A DNA stretch of 64,000 nucleotides from Blastomyces gilchristii SLH14081 (Eukaryota > Ascomycota > Eurotiomycetes > Onygenales > Ajellomycetaceae). The notes below the pieces were generated by a model. The model was given only the letters and a program-made list of their open reading frames with translations, did no database searches and was not told where the DNA came from. The DNA lies in assembly GCF_000003855.2 (NCBI RefSeq), contig NW_003101681.1:1309405-1373404 (forward strand). Direction: 5' to 3'. Below are positions 36,101 to 47,936 of the stretch, piece by piece (positions within the stretch are counted from its first letter, which is position 1; every line of letters starts with the position of its first letter). The translations under genes and the position numbers were made by a program.

Positions 36101-38360
36101 AGTGCTTACAACTCTGACAGAGTATAAGCTTTATATTAAATTAATAAAGTGTGTATTTGAAATGAAAGAGTTGAAGTTCATAGAATATATAGTGAGTAAT
36201 GACTATATACATCTCATTCTGAAGAAATTGAATGTTATAGTGAATTGATTATGACTGAGAAATGTATATTATATATAATAGTTTCTTAAGTTAATCTCAT
36301 ATTATTATAGATTTATCAAGGATTTTGTATGAATATCTATATCACTCTCAGATCTCTTAAGAGAAATAGATGCAAATCTGTGAAAGAAGAAGTTTTATTC
36401 AATCATCTGAAATGTTATATGTGAAGAGGCTTTTCTCACACTGAGAAAACATGTAATAATATTCTCAGTGCTTATTCAATCAGATTATGATAAATCTTTC
36501 TACATTGAGATAGACACATCTGAATGAGCTATCAGAGACACTCTTCTACAGATGAGTAAGAACAGTAAGCTGCATCTAGTGATGTATAATGATAGAAAAT
36601 TATCAAGTGCTGAGCTCAATTACTCAGTACATGAAAAGAAATTGCTAGTGATTAAGCACACACTGATATTATAAAATAGATATATTGATAACAGATATAT
36701 AACAACAGTGATTATGAATCATAAAAGCCTTATCTATCTATAATTAATGATGAAATCTTTCAAACACTTAGCATGTTGAATCTCAGAGTTTCAAGTATAT
36801 AATCTTAATATTAAATACTGAAAGAGATCAGATACTGTGATATCTGATACAATCAGTTACAGACCTGATTTCATGAATAAGAATTCTGTGAATCAGGTAT
36901 AAGAGAAGTTTGTGTTAAATATACTGAGAGAATGTAAGAAATCAGAATGAGTGAATACAATAATCTCTCACTTAAAGAATGATAAGATGTTAAATAATAA
37001 GCATCTTATGAAAGTAGTAGAAGAGATACTTCTGAACTTCAAGCTGAGAAAATTGAAAAATGATATTATGCTTTACTGTAATCTAGAATATGTGAAAGCT
37101 CTCTATCTAGAATATTCATTTAGATGTGACTTGATAACTTACATGTACAAGAAATTCAGTCACTTAGAAAGCTCTGAACTTATAAATATACTTAAATCAA
37201 GAGTGTACTGATCAAGCATGACTGAGAATATTCAGGTGTATACTCATAAGTGCCTGAATTGCCAGGTTGTGAAAGAATCTAAGAAAGGATTAGAACATGA
37301 GAAAGTACAACATCAGATGAAATATATAACTGTTTAAACAATGAGAGATGAATCTCATAGATATACTACTGTAAATGTCAAATGAAAATCATTGAATAAT
37401 AACTGCTATTGACTACACTACTGACTGACCAGTTGTGAAAGCAGTTTCAGAGATAATAGAGAAGATAGTGATGAAGTTTCTACACAATAAGATCTATATC
37501 AACTATGAAATGCTGCATGAGATTCTAACTGATAACAGTGTGAATCTTATAGAAGAAGTAGTGAGGCATTTCATGAGCCAGTTACAGATAAGATATTATA
37601 GAATAACATTATATCACTTATAAATGAATAGAAAAGTGAAATGCTTAAATAAAATCTTGAATAACATGCTGATGAAATATCTAGTGAGTAAGTCTATAAG
37701 ATTATGAGATGAATATCTCAGTCAGATGCTATTAGTCACGCGAATTCAGCAGCATGCAGTCTTCAAGTGTTCATCATTCTATCTGTTGTATGAATTGTAT
37801 TCACGCATCCTGAAGAATGCTTCAGAAAAGATGAGAAAGAGAACAGCAGTTGCAGATACATCAGTTGCAGATGCAGCAGAAACAATAGTTACAAACACAA
37901 CAGTTACAGATGCAGCAGTCATGAATACAGAATCAAGATTGAAAGAAATCAGTTATATACATGCAAAAGCTAATAAGTTACTTCTGAATTGAGCAATTCA
38001 ATCAAAAAGAATATGAGACTCAGTAGTTAAGAAATTGAGTCTCAAGATAAGAATATGAGTTCTTATACACAATGAGAGTTCTGAGAAGTTTCAACCTAGA
38101 TGGTTTGAGCTCTATAAAATACTTAAATTACATTCTCTGAGAACATACACATTGAAAGAATCAGAGAAACAGGTCTTATACAATTTAATAAATGATTCAT
38201 ATCTTATAAAGACAAAGATACAAGATCTGAGTGAATTATAATCATCTACAGTACTCTTATTAGTGTTGAAGAAGAAGAAGCTTATAATTGAAAAGTCTTA
38301 CAAAGTAAGAGAAATTATAGATGCTTATGAATCAGATAATCTTACTTATTTCAATCTTTT
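33106..38360 (+). pseudogene. X gag-pol, decayed
   Basis: Gag with zinc knuckle CFNCRCxNHDxKDYTQC (about 34670-34725), then protease-like ADTEAS (about 34993). RT carries YLNNILVFSNSYNEYLKYLN (about 36037-36095) and KLYIKLIKCVFEMKELKFIE. RNase H has KLSSAELNYSVHEKKLLVIK (about 36595-36655). Integrase has the KFSHLESSELI and CLNCQ zinc part (about 37150-37265), then ILTDNSVNLIEEVVRHFMSQ (about 37529-37588) and a tail of Ala/Thr/Val repeats (about 37840-37930). The same domains appear on the minus strand of X'. Stops are frequent. Confidence 0.85.
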
Positions 38361-39037
38361 CATAATTATAAGAAAAGAATGAGAAGAAATGAAGAAATCA
38401 GATGAATATCACACTTTAATAAGTGATGAGACTGTAGCTGATTATATAATAACATACTGCAGATAGTGAGTACAACATGATAAAGAGTAGTCTCAAAGTG
38501 ACAGACTTGCACATGAGTCAGATTACAGAAGAAAAAGAAATTCAGAGTTGAATTTAACTGTTTATATCAGTTCAATTACAGAGATAACAGAGAATGAAGC
38601 ATCTGAAACATCTGCAGACATGTAAGATCAAGTCATCTTGATTTCTGAGAATGCTCAGAGATTGAGTGAGATTAGTTTCAATGAGCTGTTTACTATAGTA
38701 ATCTGAGCAGGTGAAGAGAGACAGTATAATGTATGAGATAGAATTATAAAAGATGAAAGCTGCTGAATCTAGTCACTGAACACTGTATTATATAGAGATT
38801 GTATAAGAGTAGTGACTAGCAGATAAAGAAAAGTGTAAGAAAAGAGAAGAGATAATGAATTAATTATCAACTGTAAGAGTCAGCTGTAAAAGACAAATAT
38901 TATTATACATATCTCATTCATTTTCATACATTATATATTTAATCTATTTTCAACACCATGCCATCTGAAAAATGTCAAAAATAAAGAAAATCTTAAAACT
39001 CAAAATCTGTAAGAAATTCAAGAGCTGTAAGCTGCTC

Positions 39038-39304
39038 TTATAATAACACTGTGCATGTCTCTGATTTCTCTACTGCTCTGTGTACAACATTAATGTCATT
39101 TATTGCAAGATTAGCTGAAATGCCAATATAGAAATGTGTATGCATATGTGTAGAAAAATTGAAGAAGAGTGCAGAATCTGCAGAATCAGAAGTCAGAGCA
39201 GAGAGAGTGAAGATAAAAGAAATAAAAGAAGAAGAAGATACAGAACTGAATGAATAATAGTAGAAGTCACTCAGAGTTGAATGCTTATAATTCAGTGTGT
39301 ACAC
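39038..39304 (-). pseudogene. Antisense ORF of the X family, mutated copy
   Basis: An 88-codon frame antisense to X pol. It aligns with the frame at 50168-50434 in X': FFNFSTHMHTHFYIGISANL against FFNFSMHMRAHSYIGISVNL, and then identical NDINVVHR and SETCTVLL. The frame has stayed open although the DNA differs at dozens of sites. The product is unknown. Confidence 0.5.
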
Positions 39305-39528
39305 AATCTTCTCTGCAGAGAAGAGAGAGAAAGTGATAGAAGAAGCTTGAGAGTGAGAGAGAGTAGTCTCAGCAGTGTAGTCATCTTTAATTAGAATGAT
39401 CTCTGATGTCAGAGTAACTAAGAACTATTGTTAGTGTATGAAAACTGCAAAATCAGAGATGAGAACAGTTACTGAATGAACATCTGCTGGCCTTAGAGTT
39501 GTATGCATAATTACAACATACACAAGAC

Positions 39529-40034
39529 TAGACTGACCGTGTGACCGTGTCTGGGACCAGGACCAGATTTTTTGATAGTCTCATTACCAATTCGACTGAT
39601 CCTATTACACGGTTTTAATATTAGATAGTAGTCTCATACTGTCTCAGTGAGACTTACTGTCTACTCTTGTCACATTTTCCAAATGAGACCATGATTTCCA
39701 CTTCTCAATTTAAATTATTTTTATTGCTTTAAATGACTTTAAATCTCATTTGAGTGTTACCAAAAAGTGTTACTTTTTAAAAAATTAAAAATAGTCTAAA
39801 AAAAACCTTAAAATGTCTAAAAATAGTAACTTTATGTCAAGAATGAAACTAAATGGGACCAAATGAGACCACTTTCTCATTTTTTTCAAGTCATGGTTCC
39901 ATTTTAAGATCTGATATATAGTCACTTTACATGTTTTTTTGATAGCCAGTCTCAGCAGGATTCACGCCAAGAAATGTATGAGATCAGACCAAATGAGACC
40001 AAACGTGAAATTCATAGTCTCAGCGGTCAGTCTA
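39529..40034 (-). mobile_element. hAT-like MITE, copy 5
   Basis: 506 bp, TAGACTGACCGTGTGACCG to GCGGTCAGTCTA, with a perfect 8-bp duplication CACAAGAC (39521-39528 and 40035-40042). It is inserted in X and is second only to copy 4 in preservation. Confidence 0.92.
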
Positions 40035-41536
40035 CACAAGACTTCTCAGAAAGAGAGAGAGAGACACAGAGAAATACAGAAAGCAGAACACAGCATATGA
40101 ACAGCTCATTCTTATGATAATATTTCAGACAGAGTGTACAAGTCTCATATCTGTGAGTGTAAAAGAGTACAATATTCACATTTCTGTTTCTGAAAACACA
40201 GATATTCTTCATCTGCATCATGAAGTTGAATAATAAACATCAGAGAATAGACTGATATGAATTGATTATTCTGAAGATATTTATCAGAGTGAATATACTC
40301 ACAATATTAAATTTAACAGTTATAAAAAGTTTCTTGATATCTGTGAATATCATGACTTTATATATAATAAAATTTATAACAATTTCCTCTAAGAACAGGA
40401 AAATCAGTGTCAGAAGAAAAAGATGAAAAAGAAAAAGACTTATAATCTTAACACTATTGAGAGAAGAGATGATTCTCTGATATAAATAAATAATTATCTC
40501 ACTATGAATATTTAAAACAAATATAATAATCAGTGTCTGTGACTGAGCTTCAGATAGTCATGTTATATACAGTCTTTATACAATAAATTGTTTTAGAAGT
40601 TGATAAGAAGGATGAAAGTATACATACTGAAAAATGTAGTTTATTAAGTCTATGTAACATCTTCTTGAAATGAGAAGAGCTGATAATAAAAGCAGAGATA
40701 ATAGAAGTGAGAGAAGCAGAAGTAGTAGAAGTGAGAGTTATGAGAACAGAGATAGCAGGAGCAGAAGAATCAGACACAGAGACAGGTGTAGAAGATTGAA
40801 GAGAAGCAGCAGAGAAAGAAACAGAGAGAGTAGAAAGAGACATGAAAGACTCAGTCACACATAACACAAATAATTTCTTCATTATTACATTCTTCAAGTT
40901 CTCAATTAACAATTTAACATTGAGATGTTCACTATCATCAGTGAATGCAGATCTGTCAATATGTAAAGATTCTATGTAAATAAAAACAAATATCAGCATC
41001 TGTGTTTATGCAAAATTGTGTCAGAAAACATAATCAGAAGCTCACTGAGAAGAAAAACAGTTAAGAGTGTATAAGAAGATGAAGAAGATGTATCATTCAT
41101 GATAATATGTTCTGATAATCATTAGAAGAAAACAAGTTCTGATCACATTTCACAATATATTATACTTACTGCTAATGAACTGCTCAGTATGAGTACTATA
41201 ATAATGCTTATTATGAAAACAAGAGATTATCATCAGAAACATGTATAATGTGATAGATAAACAGATAGAAGATCTTGAATAGAAGAAGAGACAGAAATCT
41301 TGAAGAAGATAATGATATTTAATAATGATAATAATGAAGAAGATGATTGAAGAATGAGAAAAGTTAGTGAATGAGAGATATAATATAGTGAAAGTTTCTT
41401 TATAAGAGTGTACACAGAATGCTAGCTGAATCAGAAATAAATCACATAATCATGAACACTAGTGACGCGCTAATCCGCATGAAGCTAGGGCAGATGTCAT
41501 GATCATGATCATGTGACTGAATCTGATGAGAGAGAA

Positions 41537-41703
41537 TGTGGTTCAGAAGAACATATAACTGTTGAATAATAACATGACTGCTTCTGAACTTGCTTATGAA
41601 TGTAAAGAGGTCATAGCGGCCACCAATTAATTTAGCATACAGTATATAAGAAGCCGGCGTACGCCTGTAATCGTATGCTGACTCAAGCAACCTTTGAATC
41701 ACA
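41537..41703 (+). repeat. X 3' LTR
   Basis: 167 bp, preceded by a purine-rich GATGAGAGAGAA tract that fits a polypurine tract. Here the first half is mutated and the second half (GCGGCCACC, GCCGGCGTACGCC) is preserved, the reverse of the 5' LTR. Confidence 0.86.
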
Positions 41704-41707
41704 ATCT

Positions 41708-43074
41708 CAGAATACTCAATTGATGATAATAACACTCTGTAATTTCACAAACAATACTGAGTCTCTCACTCTGAACTCTTATACATCTGAATAATATAAG
41801 AGATGTATAATTCTCATATAATCAGTCATTCAGATTATAAACAACTGTATTGAATAATCTCTTAAGAGTTCTACTAATCTGAGATATTAAACAGCATCAG
41901 ATGTTTTGTCTGAAACTGCAACTATTATTCTTCTATCATTTTATGAAAGAACTGTAGAAAAGATCTGCTGAAATCACTTGATATTTCTGATAGAATCTGA
42001 TGAGATATAGTAATTAACTTCACTATTGATCTCTCTGAGAGCAAGAATTGTAGAAACATTCTAATCATCATAAACTGATTGAGCAAAGATGTAATATTGA
42101 AACCTTGTAATAAGATAAATACTGAATAAGTTACTGAAGCTTTTCTACAGAGCTTATTCTATCAGATGCATAAATTGCTGAGATTTATAGTATTGAATCA
42201 GAGCTGTCAATTCATAAGCACTCTTTGAACAAGAATCTGTCAAGTTCTCAAGATTATACACTGTTTATTAACTGTCTATCACTCTGAGACTGATAATATA
42301 TCAGAACAGACAATTCAGACTGTGAAGAATTATCTTTATAAGTTCTGTAATTACTTATAAGATAATTGATATGATCTTCTTCTACATATAGAGATCACTA
42401 TCAACAGCTGAGATACTGTCTTAATAGATGTAAGCTCATTCTTTCTTATGCACAGTTATTACATAAAAGTGTTGAATCTTCTAGAGATTATACAGTTCAC
42501 ACTGAATTCTCACAGTCTGATTTAGATCACTGATAATATAGTGATAAAGCTCTGAGATATCTGTGACTGAGCAGAAGTCTTTATAATAAGTACTAAATAA
42601 GATTAAGAAGATTAAGTTAATATTTAATGAGATCTCACAGAGCAGTATAAAATAGAAGATCTTGTATAATTAAATCTTAAAAATATACAGATCACATATT
42701 CATCTCATACATTAAATTATTATTATATAAAATATATAGTGACAGAAGTTTTAGACAGTTATAACTACTATCTTAATACTTTATCAGAGATTTATAATGT
42801 GTTTTACACAAGCTTGCTCTACTATGCTGTCATCAATTCATTTTCTTCTCAACTGACTTTTAACTGACAGTCATCAGAGATCATAGAAGAAGATAATAAA
42901 CTTAAGTGAGAGATTGAGAACATTCTTAATAAGAGACTCTGCAGCTGCAGCTGATAATATCTTTTAAAATGAGTTAGCTATAATTGTCTGATCTGAACTC
43001 TAAGTTCTGCATTATCTGAGACTGCGGCTCTTGACTGATGAGAACTATGCATGATCAGAGAAGAGAGAGACTAA
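41708..43074 (+). pseudogene. Z1 integrase and chromodomain, decayed
   Basis: Continues Z1 after X. Integrase core motifs are recognisable (SKDVILKPCNKINTE about 42083-42127, LWTRICQ, YHSETDN about 42269-42289), followed by a chromodomain: EIENILNKRL, YLLKWVSYN and SALSETAALD (about 42914-43038, the W read from TGA). Chromodomains of this class guide integration to H3K9-methylated chromatin in known fungal elements. The end just before the LTR is purine-rich (AGAGAAGAGAGAGA). Confidence 0.82.
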
Positions 43075-43374
43075 TGTGTTGAGCTGTATCTGATCAATTA
43101 TATAAACTATTTCATTACACTTCACAGATTTCTACAGCTCTGATTCTCAGTCATTAATTCTCTGCTGAAGCTCTGATTTCCAGTCATCAATTCTTGACTG
43201 AAAACTTATGAAATTTCTATTCTTCCGCTCTGAAGCTTTATTATATACATGTATAAATATTCACTCTGATCACTGATTTCTTCACTTTCTCTTCTTTTTT
43301 CTTTTCTAATGTTTTTCACTTTGTATTATAAGATCTATATATTATACCAATCTATTCAGTGTAGACCTTTTATA
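43075..43374 (+). repeat. Z1 3' LTR
   Basis: 300 bp, the same length as the 5' LTR and colinear with it, but with nearly all CG and CC lost (starts TGTGTTGAGCTGTATCTG, ends CTTTTATA). Confidence 0.83.
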
Positions 43375-45344
43375 TTATATCTAAGAAACTGAGTTCTGCT
43401 GAATACAATTATGAGATTTATAATAAGAAACTTCTCACAATAGTATACTGTTTATAAGAATGAGACTCTGAACTCTAAAGTGTCTCTAAATTTGAGATAA
43501 TTACAGATTATAAGAATCTCAGATATTTCACAATTATCTGTAAGCTTACTGAATATCAGATATAATAATCTAAGCTATTAAGCTGTTTTTATTTCACTAT
43601 ACACTATCACTCTGATAGTCAGAACTTAATAACAGATGCTCTCTTATAATAAGAGTAAGATATATCTTCTAATATAACAGACACTCATGAAATGAACTGA
43701 GAGCATCAGCTCTTGAATCTGAAGATACTAGTGAATTATAATGAAATAACTTATGACACTATATACACTTCTCTGATCAGAATATTCTCTCTCTGAACTG
43801 TCACTGATACACTCTTTCTTTAAACTACTACTGATATCTCAACTTCTTCTGAATCTATACTGAATAAGCTGTGATGTATAACAGCTCAAATTAATGAACA
43901 TCTCTAAGTACTTACTGAAGTAGTATATTAGAGAGCATTCTGATTTCTCTCAGAACTATATATAAAGACTGATATCTTAGAATACTTAATCAATGATAAT
44001 AACACTCTGTAATTCTGTGAATAATACTGAGTCTCTTAGTCTGAATTTTTACATATCTGAATAATACAAGAGATACATGATTTGTATATAACTAATTATT
44101 CAGATTATGAACAACTGTACTGAATAATCTCTTGAGAATTCTACTGATCTGAGATATTGAACAGAATCAGATACTTTGTCTGAAACTGCAATTATTATTT
44201 CTCTATCATCTTATGAAAGAATTGTAGAAAAGATCTACTGAAATCACTTAATATCTCTAATAGAATCTGATAAGATATAATAATTAACTTCACTGTTAAT
44301 CTCTCTAAGAGTAAGAATTGTAAGAATATTCTGATCATTATTAACTGATTGAGTAAAGATATAATATTAAAATCTTGTAATAAGATAAACACTGAATAAG
44401 TTACTAAAGTCTTTCTACAGAGTCTGTTCTATCAGATGTATGAATTACTAAAATATATAGTATCAGATTAAGACTGTTAATTTATAAGTACTCTCTGAAT
44501 AAGAATCTGTCAAGTTCTCAAGATCACATACTATTTATCAACTGCTTATCACTCTGAGACTGATAATATATTAGAACAGATGATTCAGACTGTAAAGAAT
44601 TATCTTTATAAGTTCTATAATTACTTATAAGATGATTGATATAATCTTCTTCTACACACAAAGATCACTATCAATGACTGAGATACTGTCTTAACAGATG
44701 TGAGTCTGTTCTTTCTTATACACAGTTATTATATGAAAGTGTTGAATCTTCTAGTGATTACACAGTTCACACTGAATCTTCACAGTCTGATTCAGATCAC
44801 TGATAATATAGTAGTAAAGCTCTGAGATATCTATGACTGAGTAGAAGTCTTTATAATAAGTGCTAAATAAGATTAAGAGAACTAAGTTAATATCTGACAA
44901 GATCTCACTAAGCAATATAAGATAGAAGATCTTGTATAATTAAATCTTAAAAATATATAGATTATATACTCATTCTGTACACTGAATTATTATCATGTGA
45001 AATACATAGTAACAGAAGTTCTAGACAGTTATAACTATTATTCTAATACTCTGTCAGAAATTTCTAATGTGTTTCATACAACCTTACTCTGCTACACTAT
45101 TACTGATTCATTTGCTTCTCAACTGACTTTTGACTGACAATTGTCAGAAATCCTAGAAGAAGATAATGAACTTGAATAAGAGATTAAAGATATTTTTAAT
45201 GAAAGACTCTGCAGCTGCAGCTGATAATATCTTATGAAATGAGTTGATTATAATCTTCTGACTTAGACTTCAGACTCTGTACTATTTAATACAGCAGCTC
45301 TTGACTGATGAAAACTGCACTTGCTTTCAGAAAGAGAGAGTTAA
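43375..45344 (+). pseudogene. Element Z0, RNase H-integrase-chromodomain remnant
   Basis: Aligns to Z1 32400-32938 plus 41708-43074 without the X insert, so it shows the empty X site (about 43971-43980). It includes RNase H, the integrase core and a chromodomain-like end (ERLCSCS, YLMK, NTAALD; about 45208-45310). It ends at the Z-family LTR at 45345. Together with 16473-20658 it would form one Z element lacking protease and RT. Confidence 0.75.
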
Positions 45345-45617
45345 TGTGACAGACTGCATCTAATCAATTATATAGATCATTTCATTACACTTTATAAATT
45401 TCTGCTGAAAGCTCTGATTCTCAGTTGCTGATTCTTGACTGAAGAACTCACAGAATTTCTATTCTTCTGCTCTGAAGCTTCATCTCATATGCATATAAAT
45501 ATTCACTTTAATCACTGATTTCTGCACTTTCTCTTTTTTCCTTCTCTAATGTTTTTCATTTTTATTATATAAGATCTATATATATTTTACTAATCTATTT
45601 GACATAGACCTCTTACA
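45345..45617 (+). repeat. Z-family LTR, 3' LTR of Z0
   Basis: 273 bp, TGTGACAGACTGCATC to CTCTTACA, somewhat shortened relative to the 300-bp form. A purine-rich AAAGAGAGAGTTAA precedes it. Confidence 0.8.
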
Positions 45618-47430
45618 ATACTCTTATCACTGAATTTTAAATCAGAGCTTGTAATCTCACTTCTCTAAGTTAATAATCTCTTTAATCTAATATTCTCTTT
45701 CACTCTCTAGTATTTTATAAACAGAGTGATAAGTCACAGAATTCTCTTCTGAGAATTTCTTATATTTATAAAGTAAAGAAATATGAAAAATATTGTATAT
45801 CTATAACTCAGATAATAGTTCTAATCTGTAGAACTATAAACCAAGTATCTTTATAATTTTATAAGACTCTATCTGTAAGAGATTCAGCTTCTTACTAAAT
45901 CTCTGTATAATAATGTTTTTCTGACTTAGTCAGACTCAATCATCTTTCTTAAAACTCTTTATAATATACTTAGAGTTATAGTGTCTCTTTTAATACTTTT
46001 AAGTCTTTCTTAAAAATTTACAGACTTTCTTCTAAATATTCTGAATTCTCTCAGTCTATTCACAGATATTATTACACTCTATAGTATACTCTCATAGATT
46101 TATTAAGATTATCTGTGAGTGAGTTTCAGTGAGTATCTCAAAGAGAGTTTTACTCATACTAACATATTTTAAGTTATTATATACAAACTTCATGAGTGAT
46201 AATCAATATATTTAATCATTCTAATTGTAATTAACAAAGCACTACAGATACTGTTTTAATATACTTATCAGATATTCTGTCTGATTATCTATTTATTAAT
46301 GAAAAGCTGTGCTTAGATCTTATAAGATCTCTAGTATAGTCATCAGATCAGATCAGAACTTCTCTATAAAGATTAATTCTCTATCTGAGATAATATTTAT
46401 AGATAACTCATATAACTGAATCATATCACAGATGAAGATATAAGTTAAATTCTTTAACTTTAAGTTCTTATAAGTGAGTATAAAGTGTGTTATCTTGATA
46501 AAGTAATCTATCATTATCAGTACACTGTCAAAGCAGGTATTATATATGTTCTCACTTTCAGAGAGACTTATAAGAGTGTTTATTTCTAGCTATTTTCAAG
46601 GTTTCTGCAGAATGAGTAAAGAAGTAAGTTCTTTATATAATTTGAACTGCACTACTCATGAACTCTGATAAATAGTATAAGAATTTATTATCTTCTTCAC
46701 AAGCTCTTGTATCTTCAGTCAGAAGTATTTTCTTATAAATAACTCATAAGTTTTAGTATCTATAAATGATCTGCTAGAGAAGAGTTATAATATCTTTTAA
46801 TAAGTTTTATATATAGAAACTTATTTATAGATATATAAATTCAGCTCTCTCTTTATAAGAGATTATTTAAGTCTTCTTAATTCTTTATTTCTGCAGAGTT
46901 GATCTCTGCTATAAGCAGTTTTTAAATATACTGAGTATATTCATTCTTCAGTTACAGTTCTGATAATCTGAATAGAAGATTTTATAAAAACTTATACTCT
47001 GTTTCTTCTTATATCAGATCTTCTACAGTACTTCTTAAAGCTTATAAACTCTTCAGATTATAGATACTCTCTTTAAGAATCTTCACAGAGATTCTCAGAG
47101 TGTTAACTCTCAGTGTTATAAAGAGTAGTTATACAGACTTCTTCTCTTTCTTTCTTTTCTTCTCTTACAGAAAATTGAAAGAATCTTCAGTTAATTTCTT
47201 TATAATACTTAGTCTGAGTATTCTGTAAAGCTTTTCTGTCTTCTCTAGTCTCTCTATGTCTGTTATTCTGATCTTCTTGATATAGTTAGATCTGTGAGAG
47301 AATTCATCTGCTGAGTTCTTAGTTCTTTTAATTTACTCTATCTTAAATCAGAACTCACTCAGTTTCTGAGCTCAGTAGATCTGCTGCTATAAGAGTTTCT
47401 TAATTAAAGTAAACTGTTATAAACTGTTAT

Positions 47431-47936
47431 TCGACTGACTGTATAACTGTGTCTGAAATCAGAATCAGAATATTTAATAATTTTATTATTAATCTAATTA
47501 ATCTCATTACATAGTTTTAAGATTAGATAGTAGTCTTATACTGTTTCAGTGAGACTTACTATCTACTCTTATCATATTTTTCAAATGAGATCATGATTTT
47601 CACTTCTGAATTTAAATTCTTTTTATTACTTTAAATGACTTTAAATCTCATTTGAGTATTATCAAAAAGTCTTACTTTTTAAAAAATTAAAAATAGTCTA
47701 AAGAAAACCTTAAAATGTCTAAAAATAGTAACTTTCTGTCAAGAATGAGATTAAATAGAATTAAATGAGATCACTTTCTTATTTTTTCTAAGTTATGATT
47801 TTAGTTTGAGATCTGATAAATAGTCACTTTACATGTTTTTTTAATGATTAGTCTCAGCGGGATTCACGTCAAGAAATGTATGAGATCAGATCAAATGAGA
47901 TTAAATGTGAAATTCATAATTTCAGTAATCAGTCTA
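47431..47936 (-). mobile_element. hAT-like MITE, copy 6
   Basis: 506 bp in W. The left end is TCGACTGACTG, the right end ATCAGTCTA. The 8-bp flanks are ACTGTTAT (47423-47430) and GCTGTTAT (47937-47944), one transition apart. Confidence 0.86.

Larger units (their letters stand above)
38361..41536. other. X post-pol region with antisense open frames
   Basis: Between pol and the 3' LTR. On the minus strand there are open frames of 88 codons (39304-39038) and 149 codons (40999-40550). The first ends LAINDINVVHRAVEKSETC and is matched in the same antisense position in X' (50168-50434). The second is Ser/Thr-rich. No family is recognised, and whether they are translated is unknown. MITE copy 5 interrupts the region at 39529-40034. 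Confidence 0.5.
32939..41703 (+). mobile_element. Element X: full-length Ty3/Gypsy with 167-bp LTRs
   Basis: Two LTRs of 167 bp each (32939-33105 and 41537-41703) and the target duplication ATCT (32935-32938 and 41704-41707). It is inserted in the Z1 integrase; the empty site is seen in Z0 at about 43971-43980. It carries gag with a zinc knuckle, protease, RT, RNase H and integrase, then a region of about 2.6 kb with antisense frames, interrupted by MITE copy 5. Without the MITE it is about 8.25 kb. X' (50123-56567) is an inverted relative. Confidence 0.88.
20659..43374 (+). mobile_element. Element Z1: nested chromodomain Ty3/Gypsy retrotransposon
   Basis: Bounded by two 300-bp LTRs (20659-20958 and 43075-43374). 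Its own DNA is 20659-22043, 30370-32938 and 41708-43374; the rest is Y and X inserted into it. The order gag, protease, RT, RNase H, integrase, chromodomain is that of chromoviruses (Tf2-like). No matching target duplication is seen at its ends (TAGCA against TTATA), so one end may have recombined with Z0. Confidence 0.82.

Noticed and set aside
20659..43374. A target-site duplication for Z1
   Set aside because: The flanks TAGCA and TTATA do not match; I could not define a duplication and suspect recombination with Z0.
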